Of a stretch of DNA of 64,000 bases, positions 7,963 through 16,739 are shown one piece after another (positions within the stretch are counted from its first letter, which is position 1; every line of letters begins with the position of its first letter). The notes under the pieces were generated by a model. That model was not told where the DNA came from. It ran no database searches and was given only the letters and a program-made list of their open reading frames with translations. The stretch is from assembly GCF_005146945.1 (NCBI RefSeq), contig NZ_SWMS01000006.1:124001-188000 (forward strand). Direction: 5' to 3'. A program made the translations under genes and the position numbers. The stretch is from Prauserella endophytica (GTDB taxonomy: Bacteria > Actinomycetota > Actinomycetes > Mycobacteriales > Pseudonocardiaceae).

Positions 7963-9869
7963 GCGGCGTGATCGAGCGGACGACGGCCCCCGCCGCGGCG
8001 AGGGAGGCGGCCGAGCGGGCCCGCGAGTACCTGCTCTCGCTCCAGCACGAGGAAGGCTGGTGGAAGGGCGAGCTCGAGACCAACGTGACGATGGACGCCG
8101 AGGACCTGATGCTCCGGCGCTTCCTCGGCATCCTCGACGAGCAGACGCTCGCCGAGTCGGCGCGGTGGATCCGCTCGTGCCAGCGGGAGGACGGCACGTG
8201 GGCCAACTTCCACGGCGGTCCCGCCGACCTCTCCACCACCGTCGAGGCCTATGTCGCGCTCCGCATGGCGGGCGACCCGGTCGGCTCGGAGCACCTGCGC
8301 AAGGCGCGCGAGTACATCCTCGCCCACGGCGGTATCGAGGCCACCCGGGTCTTCACCCGCATCTGGCTCGCACTGTTCGGCGAGTGGTCCTGGGACGAGC
8401 TGCCCGTGCTGCCGCCGGAGATGGTGCTGCTGCCGGACTGGTTCCCGCTCAACATCTACGACTGGGCGTGCTGGGCCCGGCAGACCGTGGTGCCGCTGAC
8501 CGTGGTCGGCGCGGCGCGGCCGTGCCGCGCGCTCGGCGTGAGCGTGCGGGAACTGCGCACCGGACGGCCGGGACCGGAGCCGGCTTCGCTGCTGACGTGG
8601 GCGGGGGCCTTCCAGCGCCTCGACGGGGTGCTGCACGTGCTCGAGCGCGTCCCCGTCAAGCCGCTGCGCGGCGTCGCGCTGGCCCGCGCGGAACGGTGGA
8701 TCCTCGACCGGCAGGAGGCGGACGGCGGGTGGGGCGGCATCCAGCCGCCGTGGGTGTACTCGATCCTCGCGCTGAACCTGCGTGGCTACGGCACGGACCA
8801 TCCGGTGCTGCGCAAGGCACTCGACGGGCTCGACGGGTTCACGATCCGCGAGCGCACCGCCGAGGGCATGGTGCGGAGGCTGGAGGCGTGCCAGTCGCCG
8901 GTGTGGGACACCGCGCTCGCGATCATCGCGCTGCTCGACGCCGGACTGCCTCCCGGCGACCCGGCGCTCGTGCGCGCCACCGACTGGGTGCTGCGCGAGG
9001 AGATCAGGAGCGACGGCGACTGGAGCGTGCGCAGGCCGGACCTGACGCCGTCCGGCTGGGCGTTCGAGTTCGCCAACGACCACTACCCGGACACCGACGA
9101 CACGGCCGAGGTTGTGCTTGGCCTGAACCGCGTCCACCATCCCGAGCCCGCCCGGCTCGGCGAGGCGCTCGACCGGGCGGTGGCGTGGACCACCGGAATG
9201 CAGTCGCGCGACGGCGGCTGGGGCGCGTTCGACGCGGACAACACCAGGACGCTGCCGGAGAAGCTGCCGTTCTGCGACTTCGGCGCCGTGATCGACCCGC
9301 CCTCGGCCGACGTGACCGCGCACATCGTCGAGATGCTCGCCGCCCGCGGTGAGGCGGACGCCCAGCCCGCGCGGCGTGGCGTGCGCTGGCTGTTGCGGCA
9401 CCAGGAACGGGACGGCTCGTGGTTCGGCCGGTGGGGCGCGAACCACGTCTACGGCACCGGTGCCGTCGTGCCCGCGCTGGTCGCCTGCGGGATCCCGGTG
9501 ACGCACCCCGCGATCCGCCGCGCGGTCGGCTGGCTCACGCGGCACCAGAACCCCGACGGCGGCTGGGGTGAGGACCTCCGGTCCTATGTGGACCCGGCCT
9601 GGGTGGGCAAGGGCGAGTCCACGGCGTCGCAGACGGCGTGGGCACTGCTCGCGCTGCTCGCCGCGGGGGAGCGCGGCGATCCCGTGGTGCGGGGCGTCGA
9701 GTGGCTCACTCGCACCCAGCGGGAGGACGGCGGCTGGGACGAGCCCTGGTTCACCGGCACCGGCTTCCCCGGCGACTTCTACATCAACTACCACCTGTAC
9801 CGGCTCGTCTTCCCGCTCATGGCGCTCGGCCGATACGTGGAGGTGACCAGCGATGAAACCACCGGATGA
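7959..9869 (+). CDS. shc: Squalene-hopene cyclase
   Basis: A 636-residue class II triterpene cyclase that converts squalene to hopene and hopanol at the membrane surface. The protonating DxDD motif is DTDD at 378-381, within [11 protein letters not shown]. Repeated QW motifs are visible: QREDGTW near 75, DGGWGG near 255, [11 protein letters not shown] near 413, [12 protein letters not shown] near 481, QNPDGGWGE near 540 and [11 protein letters not shown] near 608. Length is that of intact bacterial enzymes. Start is GTG at 7959, overlapping the previous stop. The 3' end overlaps the hpnG-ispH fusion by 17 bases. Confidence 0.97.
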   Translation: MSGVIERTTAPAAAREAAERAREYLLSLQHEEGWWKGELETNVTMDAEDLMLRRFLGILDEQTLAESARWIRSCQREDGTWANFHGGPADLSTTVEAYVALRMAGDPVGSEHLRKAREYILAHGGIEATRVFTRIWLALFGEWSWDELPVLPPEMVLLPDWFPLNIYDWACWARQTVVPLTVVGAARPCRALGVSVRELRTGRPGPEPASLLTWAGAFQRLDGVLHVLERVPVKPLRGVALARAERWILDRQEADGGWGGIQPPWVYSILALNLRGYGTDHPVLRKALDGLDGFTIRERTAEGMVRRLEACQSPVWDTALAIIALLDAGLPPGDPALVRATDWVLREEIRSDGDWSVRRPDLTPSGWAFEFANDHYPDTDDTAEVVLGLNRVHHPEPARLGEALDRAVAWTTGMQSRDGGWGAFDADNTRTLPEKLPFCDFGAVIDPPSADVTAHIVEMLAARGEADAQPARRGVRWLLRHQERDGSWFGRWGANHVYGTGAVVPALVACGIPVTHPAIRRAVGWLTRHQNPDGGWGEDLRSYVDPAWVGKGESTASQTAWALLALLAAGERGDPVVRGVEWLTRTQREDGGWDEPWFTGTGFPGDFYINYHLYRLVFPLMALGRYVEVTSDETTG

Positions 9870-11373
9870 CGACCTGATCGTCGTCTCGCCGCTGCTGCTG
9901 GAGGCCCGGAGCGTCCGGCGGGGCCTGCGCGGTCCCTCCGGTGGGCACGTGGTGCTCGCGGGACCGCACGCGCGCCGGGCCAAACGCGTCGCACGGGCGC
10001 TGCGGCAGTACCCGGACCGGCCGGTGGCCGTCGCGGGGGTCGCCGGCGCGCTCGTGCACGGCCTCCGGCCGGGGGACCTGGTGGTTGCGAGCGAGGTCCG
10101 CTCCGCGCAGGGCACGCACCACTGCCGGTCGGCGCCGCTGCTCGCGGCACAGCTGCGCAAGCTCGGGCTGACCGTCCACGTCGGACCGATGGTGGAGACC
10201 GACCACGTGGTGTGGCAACCGGAGGGCGCGCGGCTCGCGCTCGACGGGGCGATCGCCGTGGACATGGAGTCCGCGCGGCTGCTGGACATGATCGGGTCCC
10301 GTCCCGCCGCCGTGGTGCGGGCGGTGGTGGACACCCCCACGCGGTCGCTGCTGCACCCGGCGACCGTGCCGGGCGGCATCGCCGCGCTGCGGTCGCTGCG
10401 GGCGGTCGGGCCCGCGTTGCGCCGGTGGGCGGCCGCGACCGGCGACCGCACGGTGCTGCTGGCCGGCCCGCGATCGTTCTGCGCCGGTGTGGACCGGGCG
10501 GTGGAGATCGTGGAGCGCCTGCTCGACCGGCACGCGCCGCCGATCTACGTGCGCAAGCAGATCGTGCACAACTCGCGCGTGGTGGGCGAGCTGGAACGGC
10601 GGGGCGCGGTGTTCGTCGACGAACTCGACGAGGTGCCGGAGAACGCGACCGTCGTGTTCTCCGCGCACGGCGTCTCCCCGGCGGTGCGGGAGGCCGCCGA
10701 GGAACGCGGGCTCGACGTGGTGGACGCGACGTGCCCGCTCGTGGCCAAGGTGCACGGCGAGGCGAGGCGGTTCGCCCGCGACGGCGACACCGTGTTCCTC
10801 ATCGGGCACGCCGGGCACGAGGAAGTGGAGGGGACGCTCGGCGAGGCGCCGGAACGCACCGTGCTCGTGGAGCGGCCGGAGGACGTCGCGGGACTCGAGG
10901 TCGAGGACCCCGACCGCGTCGCCTACCTCATGCAGACCACCCTCGCGATGGACGAGGCCGCGGGGGTGGTGGACGCCCTGCGCGACCGCTTCCCGGCTTT
11001 GCGGGGTCCCGGCTCGGACGACATCTGCTACGCCACCACCAACCGGCAGGACGCGGTGCGCGTGGTGGCGCGCGAGTCGGATGTCGTGCTCGTGGCGGGT
11101 TCGGGCAACTCGTCCAACTCCCGCCGCCTCGTGGAGGTGGCCCAGCGTGAGGGCGCCAGGGCCTACCTGGTGGACAACGTGAACGAGATCGACCTCGATT
11201 GGCTGGTGGGCGCCCGCACGGTCGGGCTGTCCGCCGGCGCGTCGGCGCCGACGGTACTGGTGGACGAGATCGTCGACGCGTTGGCCGGTCTCGGGGCGGT
11301 GGAGACGAGGGAGCGCACCACCGCGACCGAAACCGTGAACTTCAGCCTTCCCAAGGAGGTGCGGCACCGATGA
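9853..11373 (+). CDS. Fused HpnG-like nucleoside phosphorylase and IspH (HMBPP reductase)
   Basis: A 506-residue two-domain protein. Residues 1-190 resemble HpnG, which removes adenine from adenosylhopane; DLVVASEVR and the catalytic-type VDMESARLL near 136-144 are visible. Residues 198-500 form a complete IspH, the 4Fe-4S enzyme making IPP and DMAPP from HMBPP. Its three cluster cysteines are Cys210 ([12 protein letters not shown]), Cys294 ([12 protein letters not shown]) and Cys392 ([11 protein letters not shown]). The diphosphate-binding [10 protein letters not shown] and the SAGASAP loop are also present. The ATG at 9853 has GGAGGTGA upstream. No frameshift or internal start is needed, so the fusion looks genuine. 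It links precursor supply to side-chain processing in one polypeptide. Confidence 0.93.
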   Translation: MKPPDDDLIVVSPLLLEARSVRRGLRGPSGGHVVLAGPHARRAKRVARALRQYPDRPVAVAGVAGALVHGLRPGDLVVASEVRSAQGTHHCRSAPLLAAQLRKLGLTVHVGPMVETDHVVWQPEGARLALDGAIAVDMESARLLDMIGSRPAAVVRAVVDTPTRSLLHPATVPGGIAALRSLRAVGPALRRWAAATGDRTVLLAGPRSFCAGVDRAVEIVERLLDRHAPPIYVRKQIVHNSRVVGELERRGAVFVDELDEVPENATVVFSAHGVSPAVREAAEERGLDVVDATCPLVAKVHGEARRFARDGDTVFLIGHAGHEEVEGTLGEAPERTVLVERPEDVAGLEVEDPDRVAYLMQTTLAMDEAAGVVDALRDRFPALRGPGSDDICYATTNRQDAVRVVARESDVVLVAGSGNSSNSRRLVEVAQREGARAYLVDNVNEIDLDWLVGARTVGLSAGASAPTVLVDEIVDALAGLGAVETRERTTATETVNFSLPKEVRHR

Positions 11374-12380
11374 ACATGCCCCTGCACCAGGCGATCCGCG
11401 TGGCGAGGCACGTGGCCACCCAGAAGCTGCGCAAGCGCGACAAGTTCCCGTTCATCATGGAGCTCGAACCGATCCTGGCCTGCAACCTCAAATGCGGGGG
11501 CTGCGGGAAGATCCAGCACCCGGCCAACATCCTCAAGCAGCGGATGCCCGTCGAGCAGGCCGTCGCCGCCGTGGAGGAGGCCGGCGCGCCGATGGTGTCG
11601 ATCGCGGGCGGCGAGCCGCTCATGCATCCCGAGATCGACCGGATGGTCAACGAGCTCGTCAAGCGCAAGAAGTACGTCTTCCTGTGCACCAACGCGGTGC
11701 TCCTGCGCAAGAAGATCGACAAGCTCGACCTCAAGCCGTCCAAGTACTTCGCGTTCACCGTGCATCTCGACGGGCTCCGGGAGCGGCACGACGCGGCCGT
11801 GGCGAAGGAGGGCGTGTTCGACGAGGCCGTCGCGGCGATCCGGGAGCTGAAGCGGCGCGGGTTCCGCGTCACCACCAACACGACCGTGTTCAACACGGAC
11901 ACCCCGCAGAGCGTCATCGACGTGCTCGACTACCTCAACGACGAGCTCGAGATCGACTCGCTCATGCTGTCTCCCGCCTACGCCTACGAGAAGGCGCCGG
12001 ACCAGGAGCACTTCCTCGGCGTGCAGGAGACCAGGGAGCTCTTCCGGAAGGCCTTCGCGAACGGCAACCGCAAGCGCTGGCGGCTCGTGCACTCGCCGTT
12101 GTTCCTCGACTTCCTCGAGGGCAAGGTCGATTTCGAGTGCACCGCGTGGGGCGTGCCGCTGTACACGCTGTTCGGCTGGCAGAAGCCCTGCTACCTCATG
12201 GGCGACGGGTACGTGAAGACGTACCGGGAGCTGGTCGAGACCACCGAGTGGGAGAAGTACGGCCGCGGCCGGGACCCGCGCTGTGCCAACTGCATGGCGC
12301 ACTGCGGGTACGAGCCGACGTCGGTACTGGCGACCATGAGCTCCCTGAAGGAGTCGATCCGCGCGGCCCGCGAAACCTGA
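11370..12380 (+). CDS. hpnH: HpnH, adenosylhopane synthase (radical SAM)
   Basis: A 336-residue B12-independent radical SAM enzyme that adds the 5'-deoxyadenosyl group to diploptene, giving adenosylhopane, the precursor of extended bacteriohopanepolyols. The 4Fe-4S motif CxxxCxxC is CNLKCGGC at 38-45. [13 protein letters not shown] follows, and a C-terminal DUF3463-type cysteine cluster ends the protein ([13 protein letters not shown]). The ATG at 11370 has AAGGAGGTG upstream and overlaps the preceding stop. It is the last gene of the operon. A GAGTC repeat array begins directly after its stop codon. Confidence 0.95.
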   Translation: MNMPLHQAIRVARHVATQKLRKRDKFPFIMELEPILACNLKCGGCGKIQHPANILKQRMPVEQAVAAVEEAGAPMVSIAGGEPLMHPEIDRMVNELVKRKKYVFLCTNAVLLRKKIDKLDLKPSKYFAFTVHLDGLRERHDAAVAKEGVFDEAVAAIRELKRRGFRVTTNTTVFNTDTPQSVIDVLDYLNDELEIDSLMLSPAYAYEKAPDQEHFLGVQETRELFRKAFANGNRKRWRLVHSPLFLDFLEGKVDFECTAWGVPLYTLFGWQKPCYLMGDGYVKTYRELVETTEWEKYGRGRDPRCANCMAHCGYEPTSVLATMSSLKESIRAARET

Positions 12381-12645
12381 CGCCGAGCCCGCGAGTCCCC
12401 CGCTCCGACCCGCGAGTCCCCCGCTCGGGCCCGCGAGTTGCCCGCTCGGGGCCTGCGAGTTGCCCGCTCGGGCCCGCGAGTCCCCCGCTGGGGCGCGTGA
12501 GTTGCCCCTTCCGGACCCCGAGTCGTGCGTTGCCGAACGCGCGAACGCAGGGCCGGCGGTCCGGAGCGGGGGACTCGGCGTCCGGAGTGCAGAACTCGGC
12601 GTCCGGAGCGGGGGACTCGCGGGCTGGAGCGGGGGACTCGCGGGT
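12381..12645. repeat. Facing arrays of a 21-22-nt GAGTC repeat (array A)
   Basis: About seven units of the form CCGCGAGT(CC/TG)CCCGCTCGGGC read rightward from the hpnH stop. About four reverse-complement units of 21 nt (GGAGCGGGGGACTCGCGGGCT) then read up to the stop codon of the convergent SDR gene. The two arms can pair over most of their length. The same repeat family occurs at 34588-34892 and 57562-57643. It is not a CRISPR array, because there are no unique spacers and the orientation flips in the middle. Function unknown; the position suggests a 3' end or terminator role. Confidence 0.85.
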
Positions 12646-13386
12646 TCAGGCGAAGCGGCGTTGCAGGGCGTCGGTGAGGGCCGGCGCCACTCCGCGCAGG
12701 CGTGCGGGCAGGCGAAGCCAGCGGGGCACGAACACCTCCGCCCGATTCCGCTCGACGGCGGCGACGAGGGCCGCCGCCACTCGCTCCGGGGGTACCGGGC
12801 GCGGGCTGTGCCGCGTGTACGGCGTACCCCGGCGCGCGAAGAACGGCGTGTCGACCACGCCCGGCACCACCACCGACACGCCCACGCCGCGACCGGCCAC
12901 CTCGCCCCGCACGCTCGCGGCGAACGCGTCCAGCCCCGCCTTCGTCGCCGAGTAGACGGCCTCGCCCGCGACGCTCATGCTCCCCGCGATCGACGAGACG
13001 AACACGAGATGCCCGCGCCCGCGCTCCACCATCCCCGGCAGCACCGCCCGCACCAACAGGATCTGCGCCAGCAGGTTCACGCGCACGAGGGTCTCGGCGT
13101 CCGCCTCCGGCATGTCCTCGAGGCGTCCCGCCCAGCCGACGCCCGCGTTGCACACCAGCAGGTCCACGTCGCCCGCGGAGGCCAGCACCCGCGCGGCGGC
13201 ACCGGAACCGGCGAGGTCGGCGGCACACGCACGGGCACCGGTGCGCCGCGCGACGGTCTCCAGCGCCGCGGGGTCGCGGCCGGTCACCAGCACGTCACAT
13301 CCACGCCGGGCAAGCACCGACGCCGTCGCGGCGCCGATACCCGACGAACCGCCCGTCACCACCGCGGTCGTTCCGGCTCCGATCAC
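12646..13386 (-). CDS. SDR family NAD(P)-dependent oxidoreductase
   Basis: A 246-residue classical short-chain dehydrogenase. The cofactor motif TGGSSGIG is near 11-18, NAGVG near 81-85, the catalytic Ser in VSSIAGS near 130, and YSATK (Tyr-x-x-x-Lys) near 145-149. The start is GTG at 13386 behind GGGAGAACG, overlapping the stop of the upstream permease gene by four bases (GTGA). The last codons run into repeat array A. Substrate unknown. Translational coupling to the permease and the glycosyltransferase-acyltransferase suggests a lipid-related role (inference). Confidence 0.88.
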   Translation of the reverse strand: MIGAGTTAVVTGGSSGIGAATASVLARRGCDVLVTGRDPAALETVARRTGARACAADLAGSGAAARVLASAGDVDLLVCNAGVGWAGRLEDMPEADAETLVRVNLLAQILLVRAVLPGMVERGRGHLVFVSSIAGSMSVAGEAVYSATKAGLDAFAASVRGEVAGRGVGVSVVVPGVVDTPFFARRGTPYTRHSPRPVPPERVAAALVAAVERNRAEVFVPRWLRLPARLRGVAPALTDALQRRFA

Positions 13387-14273
13387 CCGTTCTCCCTTCC
13401 CGGCGTGCTCACCTGCGGGGCCCGCTGGCTGAGCAGCGCGATGCCGGCGATGGCGACCGCCAGCCCGAGCACCTGCCCCGCGATCCTTCCGGCGCCGCCC
13501 GGCAGCTCCTCGCCGAGCCACAGCGCGCCGACCCCGATGCTGACGAGCGGGTCGAGCGAGACGATCACCGCGAGCGCGGGAGCCAGCGCCACCCCGACCC
13601 GGAACGCGTTCTGGCTCAACAGGAACCCCGTCACCCCGCACACCACCACGACGTAGAAATGCCAGTGCGTCAGCAGCGCCACCACACCGCGCCGGAGGTC
13701 GTCGGCGGCGAGCTTGGTGACCCCCGCCGTGACGCCGTACAGCACCCCGGTGGCCGTCGCCAGCGCCAGGACCCGCACCCGGCCAGCGAACCGTACCGCG
13801 AGCCCGACCGCGACGGCGATCATCGCGGCCAGCCCTGTCGCCAGCGGCAGGACGTCGCGCAGCTCCAGCGTGCCGTGCCCGGCCTCCGGTCTGGCCACGA
13901 GGAAGAACAACGCCAGCCCCGCCACACACAGCCCCGCCCCGAGCAGCACCAGGCCGTCCGGGCGCTCCCGCCGCAGCGCGCTGCTGCTGAACACCGCGAA
14001 CACCAGCGACGTCACGAGCAGCGGCTGCACGAACACCAGCGGCGCGGTGCTGAGCGCCAGCCACTGGAACACGATCCCGAGCCCGTTGGCCAGCAGCGAG
14101 GCCAGCCACAGCGGCTGCCGCAGCAGCGTGAACACCAGCCCCCATCGCACGGGGCCCCCGCCCTCGACGCGACGGGCCGCCCTGTGCTGCAGCGCGCCGG
14201 TCACGCCGAACGCCGCCGCGGCCAGGATCGCGGCGGGCACCGCGATCCCCAGGACGGTGTCCTGGCCGGTCAT
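13383..14273 (-). CDS. DMT-superfamily permease (EamA/NIPA-like)
   Basis: A 296-residue integral membrane protein with nine to ten predicted hydrophobic segments and the internal two-fold repeat of drug/metabolite transporters. It starts with ATG at 14273, overlapping the stop of the preceding gene by four bases, and ends overlapping the SDR start. The segment AFGVTGALQHRAARR near 20-35 is typical of the NIPA-like actinobacterial subgroup. In this operon it could export or flip a lipid intermediate made by the upstream fusion enzyme. That is inference; the substrate cannot be read from the sequence. Confidence 0.82.
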   Translation of the reverse strand: MTGQDTVLGIAVPAAILAAAAFGVTGALQHRAARRVEGGGPVRWGLVFTLLRQPLWLASLLANGLGIVFQWLALSTAPLVFVQPLLVTSLVFAVFSSSALRRERPDGLVLLGAGLCVAGLALFFLVARPEAGHGTLELRDVLPLATGLAAMIAVAVGLAVRFAGRVRVLALATATGVLYGVTAGVTKLAADDLRRGVVALLTHWHFYVVVVCGVTGFLLSQNAFRVGVALAPALAVIVSLDPLVSIGVGALWLGEELPGGAGRIAGQVLGLAVAIAGIALLSQRAPQVSTPGRENG

Positions 14274-16657
14274 GGGCCGGCGTGGTCACCGGCCAGCTCG
14301 GCGAGGAGGGCGTCGGTGCGCGCGGCGATCCCGTCGACGAACGCGGCCTGCGCGGGGGTGCCCGTGAACACCATCGTGATCCAGCGCCCCCACGTCATCG
14401 CGCCCCACGCGAGCCCGCTGCCGGGCGCCAGCGCGAGCACGGGGTAGGCCTCCGACATCACCGACCCGTGCCAGCGGATCTCCCGCCGTGGCCCCGGCAT
14501 GACGGTGCCGATCGCGTTGAACCAGTCGCCTCGGTAGACGCTCCTGGCGGCGAGCGCGTGCAGCCGGGGCGGCAGCCTGCCGATGAGGCGCACCACGGCG
14601 TGCGCGGCCTCGGGCACCCCGGCGTCGATGCGCTCCCGCAGCCCGTTGGCCACGAGCGAAGCCCGGGTGCGCAGGTCCATCGGGCCGACCGGCAGGTCCA
14701 CCGACACCGCCCCGGTGTGGTTGCCCGCCGCGCGCAGGCTCCCGGTGCCACGCAGGGACCACGGCGCCATCAGCCGGAACCGCGCGCCGGGCTGCGCTCC
14801 GAGCACGTCGTGCACGGCCTCGGCGAACACCGCTTTGAGCAGGTCGGCCGGTGCGACGCCGAGGGCGCGGGCGGCCTGCCGGACCTCCTTGCCCGGCAGC
14901 CGTACGACCGCGTGGTGACGGTCGGGTCCGGTGATCGCGACGTCCAGCGGCGTCGCGGGCGCCCTGCCCGCCCGCGCCAGCTCCCACAGCCCTCCGGCGA
15001 GCTTGCCCGGAGCGGGCCGGAAACCGTTGCCGCCCACCGAGGTCGTTGGCCGGATCGCCCAGGAGAGCCCGGTGCTGGTGTCGGTGTCGGACAGCAGGGC
15101 CTGCAGCACGGTCATCCCGTCGCCCAGCGCGTGGTGCAGCTTGACGAGCAGGGCTCGCCGCTGGCCGGGCAGGCCCGTCACCAGCCGTGCGGCACCGAGC
15201 GCGCGGGTGGTGTCGAGCGGCACGGAGAAGAACGCGTCGACGGAGCGGGCCAGATCACCGGCCACGACCTCGTCGACCAGCGAAAGCGGGTCGGCGTCCT
15301 CGCCGGGGTCCCAGCGCGCCCGTCGCACGAGGGTCGCCGGGAGCAGCCTGCCGCCGACGCCCGGCACCGCGGCGAGCATTCCGGCGGCGTCCTTGCGCGT
15401 GAGCGGCGGCCCCGGTTCGAACACCAGCGCCGTGCCGACGTACTGCGGCACCTCTGGAGTGCTGGCGTGCAGGAAGAGCGCGTCGGGCGCGGGCAGCGGA
15501 CGTGCCCGCGCCGCACCGGGTTGCCGGGCGAATACGCGCAGGTCGTCGTCGAGCCGGTGAGCGCTCGTGTGCCGGCGGGCCGCCTCCTCCAGCGCGCGCA
15601 GGCGCTCCGGCCGGGTCACCAGCTCGCGCACCGTGCGGGCCAGCTCACCCGGCCCCGCGCACACCCTGGCGAGTCCCGCCTCCTCCAGCAGGCGGGCGTT
15701 GGCCTTGCCGTGTCCCGGGATCGGGTCGTGCAGCACCACGGCGCGACCGCACGCGAGCGCCTCCAGCGCCGTCGCGCCGCCCGCGTTGGTCACCACCAGG
15801 TCGGCCGCGGTCATGAGCGTGGCCATGTCGTCGACCCAGCCCAGCACCCGTACGCGCTCGTCGCCGGCGAACCCGCGTTCCAGCCGGCGCCGCAGGCGCT
15901 CGTCGCGCCCGGTCACCACCACGACGCACGCGGCCGGGCCGCCGCCCAGCAGCTCCCGGACGGCGCCGCTGGGGTCGCCGAAGGCCAGCGAGCCGCACGA
16001 CACGACGGCCAGCGGCCCCGCGTCCGGAAGCCCCAGCCGTTCCCGTGCCGCGCCGCGGTCACCGGGAGCGAACCGTCCTGGCACAGGGGGAGCGGACACC
16101 GCGACCGGCGCGCCGGGCACGCTGCGCCGTGCGGCCTCCACGGCCACCTCGTGCATGACCATGTTTACGGTCACGCCCTCGTGCACCCACGACGGGTGCG
16201 GCGCGATGTCGGAGACCCACGCCGCCGTCGGCACCGACAGTCCCCGGTGCCTGCGCAGCCACTCCAGCCCGGTGCTGCCCATCGGGTAGGTGGAGACGAT
16301 CGCGTCGGGGCGGGCCGCGTCGATGACGGAAGCGAGCCGCCGCCCGCTCCACGCGCCGATCACCCGCTTGGCGGCTTTCGCGAACCAGCGGTGGTGCCAC
16401 ACCGAGGTGTAGAAGAACTCGTAGAGCCACGGCAGCCGCTCGACGCTCGTCGCGTAGATCCAGCGGAACACCGGTCCGGTGCCGCGGCCCATCACGTCGA
16501 GCACGTCGGCCCACTCCACCTCGATGCCGGGCCACACCCGTTGCGCCGCCGCCCGCAGGGCGCGCGCGGTCGCGTTGTGGCCCTCGCCCATGGTCGCCGA
16601 GACGATCAGCAACCGGGCTGGGCCCTCCGCCTCCGGACTCGCGCTCGTCGTCACCAC
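14270..16657 (-). CDS. Glycosyltransferase (MGDG-synthase/GT28 type) fused to WS/DGAT acyltransferase
   Basis: About 795 residues in two parts. The N-terminal half is a diacylglycerol glucosyl/galactosyltransferase-like GT-B enzyme: VSATMGEGHNATARAL near 19-34, MGSTGLEWL, VSDIAPHPSWVH, then the donor site VTNAGGATALEAL near 289-301 and DPIPGHGKAN. The C-terminal half, from about 390, resembles wax ester synthase/DGAT enzymes, with the active-site HHALGDG near 508-514 (HHxxxDG). GTG at 16657 or 16654 is the likely start; an in-frame TTG at 16687 lacks a ribosome binding site. Both active sites look intact. The fusion suggests a glycolipid that is glycosylated and then acylated by one protein. 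Confidence 0.85.
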   Translation of the reverse strand: MVTTSASPEAEGPARLLIVSATMGEGHNATARALRAAAQRVWPGIEVEWADVLDVMGRGTGPVFRWIYATSVERLPWLYEFFYTSVWHHRWFAKAAKRVIGAWSGRRLASVIDAARPDAIVSTYPMGSTGLEWLRRHRGLSVPTAAWVSDIAPHPSWVHEGVTVNMVMHEVAVEAARRSVPGAPVAVSAPPVPGRFAPGDRGAARERLGLPDAGPLAVVSCGSLAFGDPSGAVRELLGGGPAACVVVVTGRDERLRRRLERGFAGDERVRVLGWVDDMATLMTAADLVVTNAGGATALEALACGRAVVLHDPIPGHGKANARLLEEAGLARVCAGPGELARTVRELVTRPERLRALEEAARRHTSAHRLDDDLRVFARQPGAARARPLPAPDALFLHASTPEVPQYVGTALVFEPGPPLTRKDAAGMLAAVPGVGGRLLPATLVRRARWDPGEDADPLSLVDEVVAGDLARSVDAFFSVPLDTTRALGAARLVTGLPGQRRALLVKLHHALGDGMTVLQALLSDTDTSTGLSWAIRPTTSVGGNGFRPAPGKLAGGLWELARAGRAPATPLDVAITGPDRHHAVVRLPGKEVRQAARALGVAPADLLKAVFAEAVHDVLGAQPGARFRLMAPWSLRGTGSLRAAGNHTGAVSVDLPVGPMDLRTRASLVANGLRERIDAGVPEAAHAVVRLIGRLPPRLHALAARSVYRGDWFNAIGTVMPGPRREIRWHGSVMSEAYPVLALAPGSGLAWGAMTWGRWITMVFTGTPAQAAFVDGIAARTDALLAELAGDHAGP

Positions 16658-16739
16658 CGCCCATCCGTGCCCGCTGCCAGGATTCAATCACGATTCCCGG
16701 GCGAGCGTGACCCTCTGGAGTGGACGGCTGTAGCGCGTG

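Noticed and set aside
7857-10451. An 864-residue minus-strand open frame opposite shc and the HpnG-IspH gene
   Set aside because: Antisense to two enzymes with complete motifs, no recognisable domain, and biased composition.
12381-12645. Repeat array as a CRISPR locus
   Set aside because: Units are contiguous and vary in sequence, there are no unique spacers of constant length, the orientation inverts in the middle, and no cas genes are nearby.
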